Positions 29,493-37,791 are shown, numbered from the stretch's first letter. The stretch is 43,764 nucleotides of DNA from Streptomyces sp. B93 (GCF_018070565.1 NZ_JAGPXL010000054.1:1-43764), one strand, 5' to 3'. Notes: generated from the letters alone by a model not told the origin. Numbers and translations are program-made.

Positions 29493-30197
29493 ATGGACAG
29501 GCACGTCGAGGAGCTGACGCTGACCGTGGACGAGCTGGCCGCGCAGGCCGGGGTCACGGTGCGCACGGTGCGGTTCTACAGCACCAGGGGGCTGCTGCCG
29601 CCCCCGGTGATCGGGCCGCGCAGGGTGGGGCAGTACGGGCGTGCGCATCTGGCGCGGCTGGAACTCATCGAGGAGTTGCAGCGGCAGGGCATGACGCTGG
29701 CCGGGATCGAGCGGTACCTCCAGCAATTGCCGCCGGACCTCAGCGCGCACGATCTGGCGATCCAGCGGGCCGTGGTCGCCTCGTGGGCGCCGGACTCCGA
29801 GGAACTGGTGACGCGCGAGGAGCTTCAGCGGCGGTCGGGGCGGGCGCTCGACGACGACGAGGTGGAGCGGCTGGTGGCGATGGACGTGGTGCGGTCCGGG
29901 CCGGACGGCTACCACGTCGACCTCGGGGTGCTGCGGCTCGGGGTGCGGCTGCTGGACGTGCCGCTCTCCCAGGAGGCGATCCTCGCGGCGCGCAAGGTTC
30001 TCACCGAACACTCGCGCGCCGCGGCTCAGGACCTGGCCCGGCTCTTCCTCGACGAGGTGTCGGAGCGCGACACCCGCGATGTGCGGTCGCTGTCGGCGCA
30101 CATGCACCCGCTGGTGGTGCAGGCGCTGCTGACGACGTTCCAGCGGTCGCTGCGGGAGGAGCTGGGCGAGGTGCTCACCCGGTCAGACGCGGGGTGA
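29493..30197 (+). CDS. MerR family transcriptional regulator
   Basis: This 234-residue protein has a MerR winged-helix DNA-binding domain at residues ~9-78 (LTVDELAAQAGVTVRTVRFY, STRGLLPPPVIGPRRVGQYG). A second, larger helical domain carries a VTREELQRRSGR segment that looks like a second HTH-like unit. The C-terminus has no effector cysteines. In Streptomyces this MerR type often lies next to fatty-acid oxidation genes. Here it converges on fadB with a 15-base overlap at the 3' ends. The target is unknown. A possible -10 (TACTGC) lies 10 bases before the ATG. Confidence 0.88.
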   Translation: MDRHVEELTLTVDELAAQAGVTVRTVRFYSTRGLLPPPVIGPRRVGQYGRAHLARLELIEELQRQGMTLAGIERYLQQLPPDLSAHDLAIQRAVVASWAPDSEELVTREELQRRSGRALDDDEVERLVAMDVVRSGPDGYHVDLGVLRLGVRLLDVPLSQEAILAARKVLTEHSRAAAQDLARLFLDEVSERDTRDVRSLSAHMHPLVVQALLTTFQRSLREELGEVLTRSDAG

Positions 30198-32369
30198 GTC
30201 GCTGAACGACTCGCCCTTCTCCGCCTTCTCGACCAGCAGCGCGGGCGGGGCGAACCGCTCGCCGTAGCGGTCGGCGAGTTCACGCGCGCGTGCCACGAAG
30301 CCTGGCAGGGCACCGTCGTAGCCGTTGATGTACTGGAGCACGCCGCCGGTCCAGCCGGGGAAGCCGATGCCGAAGATGGAGCCGATGTTGGCGTCGGCGA
30401 CCGACGTCAGCACGCCCTCCTCCAGCAGCCGGACCGTGTCCAGGGCCTCGGAGAACAGCATGCGTTCCTGCATGTCCCGGAACGGGATCTCGTGGCCCGG
30501 CTTGGTGAAGTGCTCCCGCAGCCCCGGCCACAGGCCCGCCCGCCTGCCGTCGTCGCCGTAGTCGTAGAAGCCCGCTCCCCCGCTGCGGCCGGGCCGGCCG
30601 AACTCGTCGATCATGCGGTCGATGACGGCCTCGGCGGGGTGCTCCCGCCAGGTGCCGCCCGCCTCCTCGACGGCCCGCCTGGTCTCGTTGCGGATCTTGC
30701 GGGGCAGGGTCAGGGTCAGCTCGTCCATCAGGGAGAGGACCTTGGCCGGGTAGCCCGCCTGGGCCGCCGCCTGTTCGACCGACGCGGGCTCGACGCCCTC
30801 GCCGACCATGGCCACGCCCTCGTTGATGAAGTGGCCGATGACGCGGGAGGTGAAGAACCCGCGCGAGTCGTTGACGACGATCGGCGTCTTCTTGATCTGC
30901 CGGACCAGGTCGAAGGCGCGCGCGAGGGCCTCGTCCCCGGTCCGTTCGCCCTTGATGATCTCGACGAGGGGCATCTTGTCGACGGGTGAGAAGAAGTGCA
31001 GCCCGATGAAGTCGGCCTGCCGCTCCACGCCCTCGGCGAGGGCGCTGATGGGCAGGGTGGAGGTGTTGGAGCACAGCAGGGCGTCGGGCTCGACGACGTG
31101 CTCGATCTCCTGGAACACCTTGTGCTTGAGCGCCGGGTCCTCGAAGACCGCCTCGATCACCGCGTCGCAGCCCGCGAGGTCGGCCGCCTCGGCGGTGGGC
31201 GTGATGCGGGCGAGCAGCGCGTCGGCCTTCTCCCGCGTCGTACGGCCCCGGGAGACCGCCTTGGCGCACAGCTTCTCGGAGTAGCCCTTGCCCTTGACGG
31301 CCGCCTCGAGGGAGACGTCCTTCAGGACGACGTCGATGCCCGCGCGGGCGCACGAGTAGGCGATCCCGGCGCCCATCATCCCGGCGCCGAGCACGGCCAC
31401 CTTCCGCACCTGGCGGGGTGCGACGTCCTTGGGCCGGTTGGCGCCGGAGTTGACGGCCTGGAGGTCGAAGAAGAACGCCTGGATCATGTTCTTGGCGGTC
31501 TGGCCGGCGGCCAGTTCCACGAAGTAGCGGGCCTCGATGACCTGGGCGGTCTCGAAGTCGACCTGGGCGCCCTCGACGGCGGCGGCGAGGATGTTGCGGG
31601 GCGCCGGGTAGGGGGCGCCGTTCGTCTGCTTGCGCAGGTTGGCCGGGAACGCGGGCAGGTTGGCCGCGAACTTCGGGTTGGCCGGGGTGCCGCCGGGGAT
31701 GCGGTAGCCGGGCCTGTCCCAGGGCTGCTGGGAGGCCGGGTTGGCGTCGATGAAGGCGCGGGCGCGCGCGAGCATCTCCTCGGGCGTGTCCACGACCTCG
31801 TCGACGAGGCCGTTCTCCAGGGCGCGCCGGGGGCTGTACTGGGTGCCCTGGAGGAGGACCTTCAGCAGGGCGTCGGCGATGCCGAGCATCCGGACGGTGC
31901 GGACGACGCCGCCGCCTCCGGGGAGCAGGCCGAGGGTGACCTCGGGGCAGCCGATCTTGGAGCCGGGGGCGTCGAGGGCGACGCGGTGGTGGCAGGCGAG
32001 GGCGATCTCGTAGCCGCCGCCGAGGGCCGCGCCGTTGAGGGCGGCGACGACCGGGACGCCGAGGGTCTCGATGCGGCGCAGGTTCCGCTTGACGGCGAGG
32101 CCCGCGTCGTAGATGTCCTGCGCGGTCTCGGGGGTGACGCGGATCAGGTCGCGCAGGTCGCCGCCCGCGAAGAAGGTCTTCTTGGCGGAGGCGAGGATGA
32201 CGCCGCGGACGGTGTCCTTCTCCGCCTCAAGGCGGTCGGCGACGGCGGCGAGCGAGGCGTGGAACGCCCGGTTCATGGTGTTCGCGGACTGGGCGGGGTC
32301 GTCGAGGACGAGGGTGACGACGCCGGTGTCGTCCTGTTCCCAGCGGATGGTGGTGCGCTCGGTGGTCAT
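30183..32369 (-). CDS. fadB: Fatty-acid oxidation multifunctional protein (enoyl-CoA hydratase / 3-hydroxyacyl-CoA dehydrogenase)
   Basis: This 728-residue fusion has an N-terminal crotonase domain (residues ~10-200) with both glutamates kept (GGGYEIALACHH and GCPEVTLGLLPGGGG). It is followed by a 3-hydroxyacyl-CoA dehydrogenase NAD domain (VAVLGAGMMGAGIAYSCARAG, about 327-347), catalytic histidine region FIGLHFFSPVDKMPLVEIIKG, and a C-terminal domain with GFFTSRVIGHFINEG. It performs the two middle steps of beta-oxidation. ATG 32369 has GGAG upstream, 34 bases after the thiolase stop, so it is the last gene of the CoA-transferase-thiolase-fadB operon. Confidence 0.94.
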   Translation of the reverse strand: MTTERTTIRWEQDDTGVVTLVLDDPAQSANTMNRAFHASLAAVADRLEAEKDTVRGVILASAKKTFFAGGDLRDLIRVTPETAQDIYDAGLAVKRNLRRIETLGVPVVAALNGAALGGGYEIALACHHRVALDAPGSKIGCPEVTLGLLPGGGGVVRTVRMLGIADALLKVLLQGTQYSPRRALENGLVDEVVDTPEEMLARARAFIDANPASQQPWDRPGYRIPGGTPANPKFAANLPAFPANLRKQTNGAPYPAPRNILAAAVEGAQVDFETAQVIEARYFVELAAGQTAKNMIQAFFFDLQAVNSGANRPKDVAPRQVRKVAVLGAGMMGAGIAYSCARAGIDVVLKDVSLEAAVKGKGYSEKLCAKAVSRGRTTREKADALLARITPTAEAADLAGCDAVIEAVFEDPALKHKVFQEIEHVVEPDALLCSNTSTLPISALAEGVERQADFIGLHFFSPVDKMPLVEIIKGERTGDEALARAFDLVRQIKKTPIVVNDSRGFFTSRVIGHFINEGVAMVGEGVEPASVEQAAAQAGYPAKVLSLMDELTLTLPRKIRNETRRAVEEAGGTWREHPAEAVIDRMIDEFGRPGRSGGAGFYDYGDDGRRAGLWPGLREHFTKPGHEIPFRDMQERMLFSEALDTVRLLEEGVLTSVADANIGSIFGIGFPGWTGGVLQYINGYDGALPGFVARARELADRYGERFAPPALLVEKAEKGESFSDSPRV

Positions 32370-32403
32370 CAGGTGTGCTCCAGAAGAATCCGTCGGGAGG
32401 GGG

Positions 32404-33618
32404 TCAGACGCGCTCGACGATGGTGGCGATGCCCATGCCGCCGCCCACGCACAGCGTCGCGAGGCCGTACTGCTTGTCCCGGCGCTCCAGTTCGTCGACG
32501 AGGGTGCCGAGGATCATCGCGCCGGTGGCGCCGAGGGGGTGGCCAAGCGCGATGGCGCCGCCGTTGACGTTGACCTTGTCCAGGGACAGGCCCATGTCCT
32601 TCACGAAGCGCAGCACGACCGCGGCGAAGGCCTCGTTGATCTCGACGAGGTCGATGTCGTCGATGGTCAGCCCGGCGCGGGAGAGGGCCTTGCGGGTGGC
32701 GGGGGCGGGGCCGGTGAGCATGATGGTGGGCTCGGAGCCGGAGACGGCGGCGGAGACGATGCGGGCGCGCGGGGTGAGTCCGTGGCGCTCGCCGACCTCC
32801 CGGGAGCCGATGGCGACGAGGGAGGCGCCGTCGACGATGCCGGAGGAGTTGCCCGCGTGGTGGACGTGGTCGATCTTCTCCACCCAGTGGTACTTCTGGA
32901 GCGCCACCGCGTCGAAGCCCCCGAGGTCGCCGATGTCGGCGAAGGACGGCTTGAGGCCCGCGAGCGAGTCGGCGGTGGTGCCGGGGCGCATGTGCTCGTC
33001 GTGGTCGAGGACGACGAAGCCGTTGCGGTCCTTGACGGGGACGACGGAGCGCTCGAAGCGGCCCTCCTTCCAGGCGGTGGCCGCGCGCTCCTGCGACAGG
33101 GCGGCGTACTCGTCGACGTCGCGGCGCGAGAAGCCCTCGATGGTGGCGATCAGGTCGGCGCCGATGCCCTGCGGCACGAAGTCCACGGCCAGGTTGGTCA
33201 TCGGGTCGTTGAACCAGGCGCCGCCGTCGGCGCCCATCGGGACCCGGGACATCGACTCCACGCCGCCCGCGAGGACGAGGTCCTCCCAGCCGGAGCGGAC
33301 CTTGGCGGCGGCCAGGTTGACGGCTTCCAGGCCCGAGGCACAGAAGCGGTTCTCCTGGACGCCCGCGACCGTGTCCGGCAGTCCGGCGACGATGGCGGCG
33401 GTCCGGGCGATGTCGGAGCCCTGGTCGCCGACGGGGCCGACGACGCCGAGGACGATGTCGTCGACGGCGGCCGGGTCGAGGCCGGGGAAGCGGGCGCGGA
33501 TCTCGTGGATGAGCCCGACGACCAGGTCGATGGGCTTGGTGCCGTGCAGGGCGCCGGTGGCCTTGCCGCGTCCGCGCGGGGTGCGGATCGCGTCGTACAC
33601 AAACGCTTCGGAGGTCAC
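32404..33618 (-). CDS. fadA: Acetyl-CoA acyltransferase (thiolase)
   Basis: This 404-residue type II thiolase catalyses the thiolytic last step of beta-oxidation. The acylated cysteine is in QENRFCASGLEAVNLA (about residue 89), the catalytic histidine is in GGAIALGHPLGATGA, and the second cysteine is in LATLCVGGGMG. The GTG start (MTSEAFVYDAIRTPRGR) overlaps the CoA-transferase stop as GTGA. A longer frame upstream is a shadow of the CoA-transferase gene. It partners with the FadB-like protein downstream, forming a complex typical of bacterial beta-oxidation. Confidence 0.94.
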   Translation of the reverse strand: MTSEAFVYDAIRTPRGRGKATGALHGTKPIDLVVGLIHEIRARFPGLDPAAVDDIVLGVVGPVGDQGSDIARTAAIVAGLPDTVAGVQENRFCASGLEAVNLAAAKVRSGWEDLVLAGGVESMSRVPMGADGGAWFNDPMTNLAVDFVPQGIGADLIATIEGFSRRDVDEYAALSQERAATAWKEGRFERSVVPVKDRNGFVVLDHDEHMRPGTTADSLAGLKPSFADIGDLGGFDAVALQKYHWVEKIDHVHHAGNSSGIVDGASLVAIGSREVGERHGLTPRARIVSAAVSGSEPTIMLTGPAPATRKALSRAGLTIDDIDLVEINEAFAAVVLRFVKDMGLSLDKVNVNGGAIALGHPLGATGAMILGTLVDELERRDKQYGLATLCVGGGMGIATIVERV

Positions 33619-34793
33619 GAAGAGGCCTTTCGCTGAGGGTTGCGGGGCTGGTCGGTGCTCGGTCGCGGACCGGTGAGCTGCGGGACGTCCCAGTCCCGGG
33701 CCACGGTGGCGGTGTCGGCGCCGGGCAGGGCGGGGGCGCCGCGGACGGCGGTAGGGGTCGCGGAGAAGCGGGGGGCGGGGGCGGGCTGGGTGATGCCGCC
33801 GTGGTCGGTGAAGGTGGCGCGGGCGGCGAGGTGCGGGTGGTGGGGGGCCTCGCGCAGGGAGAGTACGGGCGCCACGCAGGCGTCGGAGCCGTCGAAGACG
33901 GCCGTCCACTCGTCCCGGGTGCGGCTCTTGAAGCGGGCGGCGACCGCCACGCGCAGTTCTCCCCAGCGGGCCGGGTCGTGGCGGGCGGGTGCCAGCTCGG
34001 GGAGGCCGAGCAGGGTCATGAACTCGTCGTAGAACTGCTGCTCCAGGGCGCCGACGGCGATGTGGCGGCCGTCGGCGGTCTCGTAGGTGCCGTAGAAGGG
34101 GCAGCCGCCGTCGAGGAGGTTGGCGCCGCGCCGGTCCTGCCAGGCGTCGGCCGCCAGCATGGCGTGGATCATCGCGGAGAGGTGGGCGGTGCCGTCAACG
34201 ATCGCGGCGTCGACGACCTGGCCGGTGCCGGTGACGCGGGCGTGCTGGAGGGCGGCGAGGACACCGACGACGAGGTAGAGGGAGCCGCCCGCGTAGTCGC
34301 CGAGGAGGTTGGCGGGGACGGCGGGGGGCCGGTCCGGGTCTCCGATCAGGTGGAGGGCGCCGGTGATGGCGATGTAGCCGATGTCGTGCCCGGCGCGGTC
34401 CGCGAGGGGCCCGCTCTGCCCCCAGCCGGTCATCCGGCCGTAGACGAGGGCGGGGTTGCGGGCGTGGCAGGCCTCGGGGCCGACGCCGAGGCGTTCGGCG
34501 ACGCCGGGGCGGTAGCCCTCGACGAGGACGTCCGCGCGGGCGGCGAGGTCCAGGACGCGGGCGGGACCGTCCGGGTCCTTCAGGTCGACGACCACCGAGC
34601 GTTTGCCGCGGTTGGTGAGGTCGTGGGCGGGGTCGATGCCGAGCCCCTGGCCGCCCGGACGGTCGACGCGCACGACGTCGGCGCCCAGGTCGGCGAGGAG
34701 CATCGCGGCGAACGGGCCGGGCCCGATCCCCGCCAGTTCGACGACGCGCACACCGCTGAGCGGTCCGTGCGGTGCTGTCCTGTCCGCTGCCAT
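33615..34793 (-). CDS. CaiB/BaiF family CoA-transferase or alpha-methylacyl-CoA racemase
   Basis: This 392-residue class III CoA-transferase superfamily protein has GVRVVELAGIGPGPFAAMLLADLGADVVRVD (about 13-43), the catalytic aspartate region AGHDIGYIAITGAL (about 138-151, with the His-Asp pair seen in AMACR), and LLGDYAGGSLYLVVGVLAAL. The GHDIxY pattern favours alpha-methylacyl-CoA racemase, which prepares 2-methyl-branched acyl-CoAs for beta-oxidation. That fits a bacterium rich in branched fatty acids. ATG 34793 has GGGGG upstream. The operon then runs into the thiolase gene (4-base overlap). Confidence 0.88.
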   Translation of the reverse strand: MAADRTAPHGPLSGVRVVELAGIGPGPFAAMLLADLGADVVRVDRPGGQGLGIDPAHDLTNRGKRSVVVDLKDPDGPARVLDLAARADVLVEGYRPGVAERLGVGPEACHARNPALVYGRMTGWGQSGPLADRAGHDIGYIAITGALHLIGDPDRPPAVPANLLGDYAGGSLYLVVGVLAALQHARVTGTGQVVDAAIVDGTAHLSAMIHAMLAADAWQDRRGANLLDGGCPFYGTYETADGRHIAVGALEQQFYDEFMTLLGLPELAPARHDPARWGELRVAVAARFKSRTRDEWTAVFDGSDACVAPVLSLREAPHHPHLAARATFTDHGGITQPAPAPRFSATPTAVRGAPALPGADTATVARDWDVPQLTGPRPSTDQPRNPQRKASS

Positions 34794-34811
34794 GGGCCGC
34801 CCCCAGGGGTC

Positions 34812-34832
34812 GTGACACAATTGATGTAACAC
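34812..34832. promoter_or_regulatory. Imperfect palindrome, possible operator of the beta-oxidation operon
   Basis: GTGACACA and TGTAACAC flank five AT-rich bases and match at 6 of 8 palindromic positions. The site lies 19-39 bases before the first gene's ATG, in a locally AT-rich patch likely to contain its promoter. A TetR/FadR-type repressor is a reasonable reading, but no cognate gene is identified. Confidence 0.4.
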
Positions 34833-35003
34833 CGATGATGCTATGAACGTGTTCCGGGCGGCACAAGCCCTCAGCGAGCAAGCGCTTGGCCACCTTACGC
34901 ATCACACGGAGACCCGACGGGCGGGCTCGGCGTCGGACCGCCGCACCCTTCACGCTAGCCTCGGCCCCCGACAGCGGCGCGTGAGGCGAAACCGAGGTGT
35001 GTC

Positions 35004-36182
35004 ATGAGCAGGCCGAACAAGGCGGACCGTCCCTACGACATCGTGCTCTTCGGGGCCACCGGTTTCGTGGGCACGCTCACCGCGCAGTACCTCGCCGCGC
35101 GCGCCCCCGGGAACCTGCGCTGGGCGGTCGCGGGCCGCAGTGAGCGCGGGCTCGTGGAGCTGCGGGAGCGGCTGCCGGGGGGCGCGGAGGTGGGGATGCT
35201 GCGGGCGGACGTCTCCGACCCGGCGTCGCTGCGGAAACTCGCCACGCACGCGCGCGTGCTGGCCACCACCGTCGGGCCCTACGCCCTGCACGGCGACGAC
35301 CTGGTCGCCGCGTGCGCGGACACCGGCACCGACTACCTCGACCTCACGGGTGAGCCGGAGTTCGTCGACCTGACGTACGTCCGCCATGACGCACGCGCGC
35401 GTGAGACGGGCGCACGGCTGCTGCACGCGTGCGGCTTCGACTCCGTCCCGCACGACCTGGGCGTCTACTTCACCGTCCGGCAGCTGCCGGAGGACGTGCC
35501 GCTGACCGTGGACGGCTATGTGTCGGTGGACGCCGCCTTCTCCGGCGGCACGTTCGCCTCCGCGCTGGGCCAGTTCTCACGCGGGCGGCACCTGGCGGCC
35601 GCGGCCCGGGACCGGCGGCGGCACGAGCCGCGGCTGGTGGGGCGCCGCGCGGTCGCGACGCCGGGCGCGCCGCGGTTCGCCGGGGAGGTCGGCGCGTGGG
35701 CGCTGCCGCTGCCCACCCTCGACCCGCAGATCGTGCGCGCCTCGGCCCGGGCCCTGCGGCGCTACGGCCCCGACTTCCGCTACCGCCACTACGCCGCCGT
35801 ACGGCACCTGCCCGTCGCGGTGGGCGGGGTGGCGGCCGTGGGCGCGCTGGTCGCGGCGGCCCAGCTGCCGCCCGCGCGGCGCTGGCTGTCCGGGCGGCTC
35901 AAGCCGGGCGAGGGGCCCAGCGCGCAGCAGCGGGCCCGGAGCTGGTTCTCGGTCCGGTTCGTCGGCGAGGGCGGCGGGCGGCGCGTCTACACCGAGGTCT
36001 CCGGCGGCGATCCCGGCTACGACGAGACGGCGAAGATGTTCGCCGAGGCCGCGCTGTCGCTGGCCCTGGACGAGCTGCCGCCCACCGCCGGACAGGTCAC
36101 CACGGCGACGGCCATGGGCGACGCCCTCACCGAACGGCTGCGCCGCGCGGGGATCGTCTTCCGTCTGGCGGCGACTCGCTGA
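35004..36182 (+). CDS. Saccharopine dehydrogenase-like / trans-acting enoyl reductase family protein
   Basis: This 392-residue NAD(P)-binding protein has an N-terminal Rossmann motif YDIVLFGATGFVGTLTAQYLA (about 11-31), VAGRSERGLVELR and TTVGPYALHGDDLVAACADTGTDYLDLTGE, the pattern of mycobacterial Rv2449c/Rv2953 enoyl reductases. There is a hydrophobic segment VGGVAAVGALVAAAQLP (about 273-289). The Rv2953 group acts in trans on polyketide or lipid chains. The substrate here is unknown. It is divergent from the beta-oxidation operon across a 210-base promoter region. ATG 35004 has GAGGTG upstream. Confidence 0.85.
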   Translation: MSRPNKADRPYDIVLFGATGFVGTLTAQYLAARAPGNLRWAVAGRSERGLVELRERLPGGAEVGMLRADVSDPASLRKLATHARVLATTVGPYALHGDDLVAACADTGTDYLDLTGEPEFVDLTYVRHDARARETGARLLHACGFDSVPHDLGVYFTVRQLPEDVPLTVDGYVSVDAAFSGGTFASALGQFSRGRHLAAAARDRRRHEPRLVGRRAVATPGAPRFAGEVGAWALPLPTLDPQIVRASARALRRYGPDFRYRHYAAVRHLPVAVGGVAAVGALVAAAQLPPARRWLSGRLKPGEGPSAQQRARSWFSVRFVGEGGGRRVYTEVSGGDPGYDETAKMFAEAALSLALDELPPTAGQVTTATAMGDALTERLRRAGIVFRLAATR

Positions 36183-36201
36183 GCGCCCGCCCCGGGGTGC
36201 C

Positions 36202-36438
36202 TCACAGCGGCCAGCTCACCAGCGTGTAGATCATCCCGCCGATCCAGCCGACGCCCGCCAGCACGGCCAGGACCAGACCGAGCACCACGGCCCGCTCGAC
36301 GGGGCGGTGCGGGTCGGAGAGGGGCGCGGGGTCACGGAGCGTCGTCATGGTCCGGCGGGCCGTCATGGCCCGGTGCGTCGTCGTGGCGCGGTGCGTCGTC
36401 GTGGCGCGGTGCGTCGTCGTGGCGCGGTGCGTCGTCAT
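36202..36438 (-). CDS. Small membrane protein with an N-terminus expanded by tandem repeats
   Basis: This ~78-residue protein has a first third of hexapeptide repeats of the type TTHRAT, then MTTLRDPAPLSDPHRPVER and one C-terminal membrane helix (AVVLGLVLAVLAGVGWIGGMIYTLV). The repeats come from an 18-base tandem array. Each unit begins with ATG or ACG followed by ACG ACG, so the array looks like repeated copies of the original start region (MTTLRD). The native start may have been ATG 36348. ATG 36438 has GGGTGG upstream, inside a hairpin. Function is unknown. It is convergent with the reductase gene. Confidence 0.65.
   Translation of the reverse strand: MTTHRATTTHRATTTHRATTTHRAMTARRTMTTLRDPAPLSDPHRPVERAVVLGLVLAVLAGVGWIGGMIYTLVSWPL
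36367..36438 (-). repeat. Four tandem 18-base repeats within the small membrane protein gene
   Basis: Four units of 18 bases (36367-36384, 36385-36402, 36403-36420, 36421-36438) differ at one or two positions. A fifth, degenerate unit precedes them at 36349-36366. On the coding strand the unit is ACGACGACGCACCGCGCC. The in-frame length suggests slippage or unequal crossing-over, so copy number may vary between strains. Confidence 0.9.
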
Positions 36439-36441
36439 GGG

Positions 36442-36459
36442 CCCACCCTGCCGGGTGGG
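36442..36459 (-). promoter_or_regulatory. Hairpin enclosing the ribosome site of the small membrane protein gene
   Basis: CCCACCC and GGGTGGG are exact inverted repeats with a four-base loop. On the coding strand the 3' arm contains the GGGTGG that would serve ATG 36438, so folding would hide it. Confidence 0.45.
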
Positions 36460-36508
36460 GCCGGACCCCGGGCATCCGTACTCGTACTCAGGTACCGGCC
36501 GCGCGTAC

Positions 36509-37201
36509 TCAGCCGGAGACCGTCTCACGCAGTGCCCGGCGGCACAGGGCGTCGGCGCGGCGGGTGGTCTCCGGGAGGCGGTAGCGCGGGGTGAGCCGCA
36601 GGACGTGGGCGCAGGCCGTGTCCAGGGCGACCCGGTGGCCGACGGACACGAAGACGGGCTTCACGCCGTCCTGGGTGCGCAGGGCGCGCCCGACCTCCTC
36701 GGCACCGTCGAGCAGGGGGGACGACGACCCGCGCGGGCGGCCCGGTTCGGCGTGGGCGAAGGTGAAGGGGTTCTTGGCGACGCCGATCGTCGGCAGTCCG
36801 GTGAGCACGCCGAGGTGGCTGGCGAGGCCGAAGCGGCGCGGGTGCGCGAGACCGTAGCCGTCGCAGACGACGAGGCCCGGCGGGCAGGGCAGCGCGTCGA
36901 GGGCGGCCAGCACGGTGGGGATCTCACGGAAGGCCAGCAGCCCCGGCACGTACGGGAAGGAGATCCGCCCCACCGCGGTGGCCTCCGCGACGACGTCGAG
37001 GCTCGCGGCGTCCAGCACGACGGCCGCCGCCGCGACGACGTCCCGCTCGTCGTCGTAGGCGACGTCCACGCCGGTCACCCGGCCGGTTGCGGGCGGTGGC
37101 CCCGGCTCGTCGTGGACCACCCGCTCGCGCAACTCGTCCTGCACGGCGCGGGCCTGTTCCTCGGTCGCGGGCCAGCCCGCCGGTACGCGTACGGTCGTCA
37201 T
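36509..37201 (-). CDS. nfi: Endonuclease V (deoxyinosine 3' endonuclease)
   Basis: This 230-residue enzyme cleaves DNA or RNA one base 3' of inosine. Family features are the catalytic GVDVAYDDE aspartate strand (about 44-52), RISFPYVPGLLAFREIPTVL (the PYIPGxLAFRE motif), VVCDGYGLAHPRRFGLASHLGVL (about 110-132) and IGVAKNPF. All metal-binding acidic residues (D in DVAY, E in FRE, D in VCDG) are present. ATG 37201 gives MTTVRVPAGWP. A GTG 12-15 bases earlier is possible. It is a monocistronic repair gene between small genes of unknown role. Confidence 0.94.
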   Translation of the reverse strand: MTTVRVPAGWPATEEQARAVQDELRERVVHDEPGPPPATGRVTGVDVAYDDERDVVAAAAVVLDAASLDVVAEATAVGRISFPYVPGLLAFREIPTVLAALDALPCPPGLVVCDGYGLAHPRRFGLASHLGVLTGLPTIGVAKNPFTFAHAEPGRPRGSSSPLLDGAEEVGRALRTQDGVKPVFVSVGHRVALDTACAHVLRLTPRYRLPETTRRADALCRRALRETVSG

Positions 37202-37242
37202 GGTGGTGACGAGCGTACGACGTGCCCCGCGCGGGAGTGTCC

Positions 37243-37569
37243 TCACTTGCCGCCGAGGGCCCGCTGCAACTGCTGCTTGTTCATGTCGGAACGGCCGTGG
37301 ACGCCCCGCCGCTTGGCCTCCTCGTAGAGCTGGTCGTAGGTCGGGCCCTGGGAGCCCTTGCCGGACCGCTGGCCGCCGCGCTTGCCGGACGACATGTCCT
37401 GCGTGGAGGTGCGGCTCGCGGTCTTCGACTCGCCGGAGCGGGCCCGTTCCTTGTTGACGGTCCGTGCCGCGATCTCCTTGGCGCGCCCCGGGCTCTCGCC
37501 CCGGTCCCGCGCGCTCTCCTTGATGTGCTCGTACTGGCGTTCCCGCTTGGAGCTGGAACCGCGTGGCAT
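37243..37569 (-). CDS. Basic small protein with C-terminal Rho_N/SAP-like motif (annotated elsewhere as plasmid stabilization protein)
   Basis: This 108-residue, very hydrophilic and basic protein has a central region rich in R, K, S and G (SSGKRGGQRSGKGSQ). The C-terminal ~30 residues, TYDQLYEEAKRRGVHGRSDM followed by NKQQLQRAL, form a helix-extended-helix like Rho N-terminal or SAP domains, which bind nucleic acid. From memory, homologues in Streptomyces are called plasmid stabilization protein, a name without functional support here, and no toxin partner or plasmid genes are near. GAGGAAG lies ~10 bases before ATG 37569. Confidence 0.75.
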   Translation of the reverse strand: MPRGSSSKRERQYEHIKESARDRGESPGRAKEIAARTVNKERARSGESKTASRTSTQDMSSGKRGGQRSGKGSQGPTYDQLYEEAKRRGVHGRSDMNKQQLQRALGGK

Positions 37570-37732
37570 GTCCGCTCACTTCCTCTCGGGTGCGCGGACC
37601 GGGTACCCACGTCGGCGCCACGGACCACACTCCCGGGATTGAGGACGGTGACGGAGGTCACTCGCCAGGGGTGCACGGATTGAGGGATTCCGTCGTCTCT
37701 TCCCATGTGGGTCCTCGCCCGGCAGTCCCGGC

Positions 37733-37780
37733 GTCCCGCCGTCCAGTCGTCCCGCTGTCCAGTCGTCCCGCCGTCACAAG
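37733..37780 (+). repeat. Three tandem 16-base repeats just before ssgD
   Basis: GTCCCGCCGTCCAGTC (37733-37748), a copy with one change (37749-37764) and a third diverging in its last bases (37765-37780) end 2-3 bases before the ssgD ribosome site GGGAG. They lie in the likely 5' leader or promoter and could bind a regulator or be a neutral expansion. Confidence 0.75.
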
Positions 37781-37791
37781 GGAGCAAGGCG

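Noticed and set aside
36341..36438. CRISPR-like array at the 18-base repeats
   Set aside because: Units are contiguous without spacers, in frame with a gene, and too short for CRISPR.
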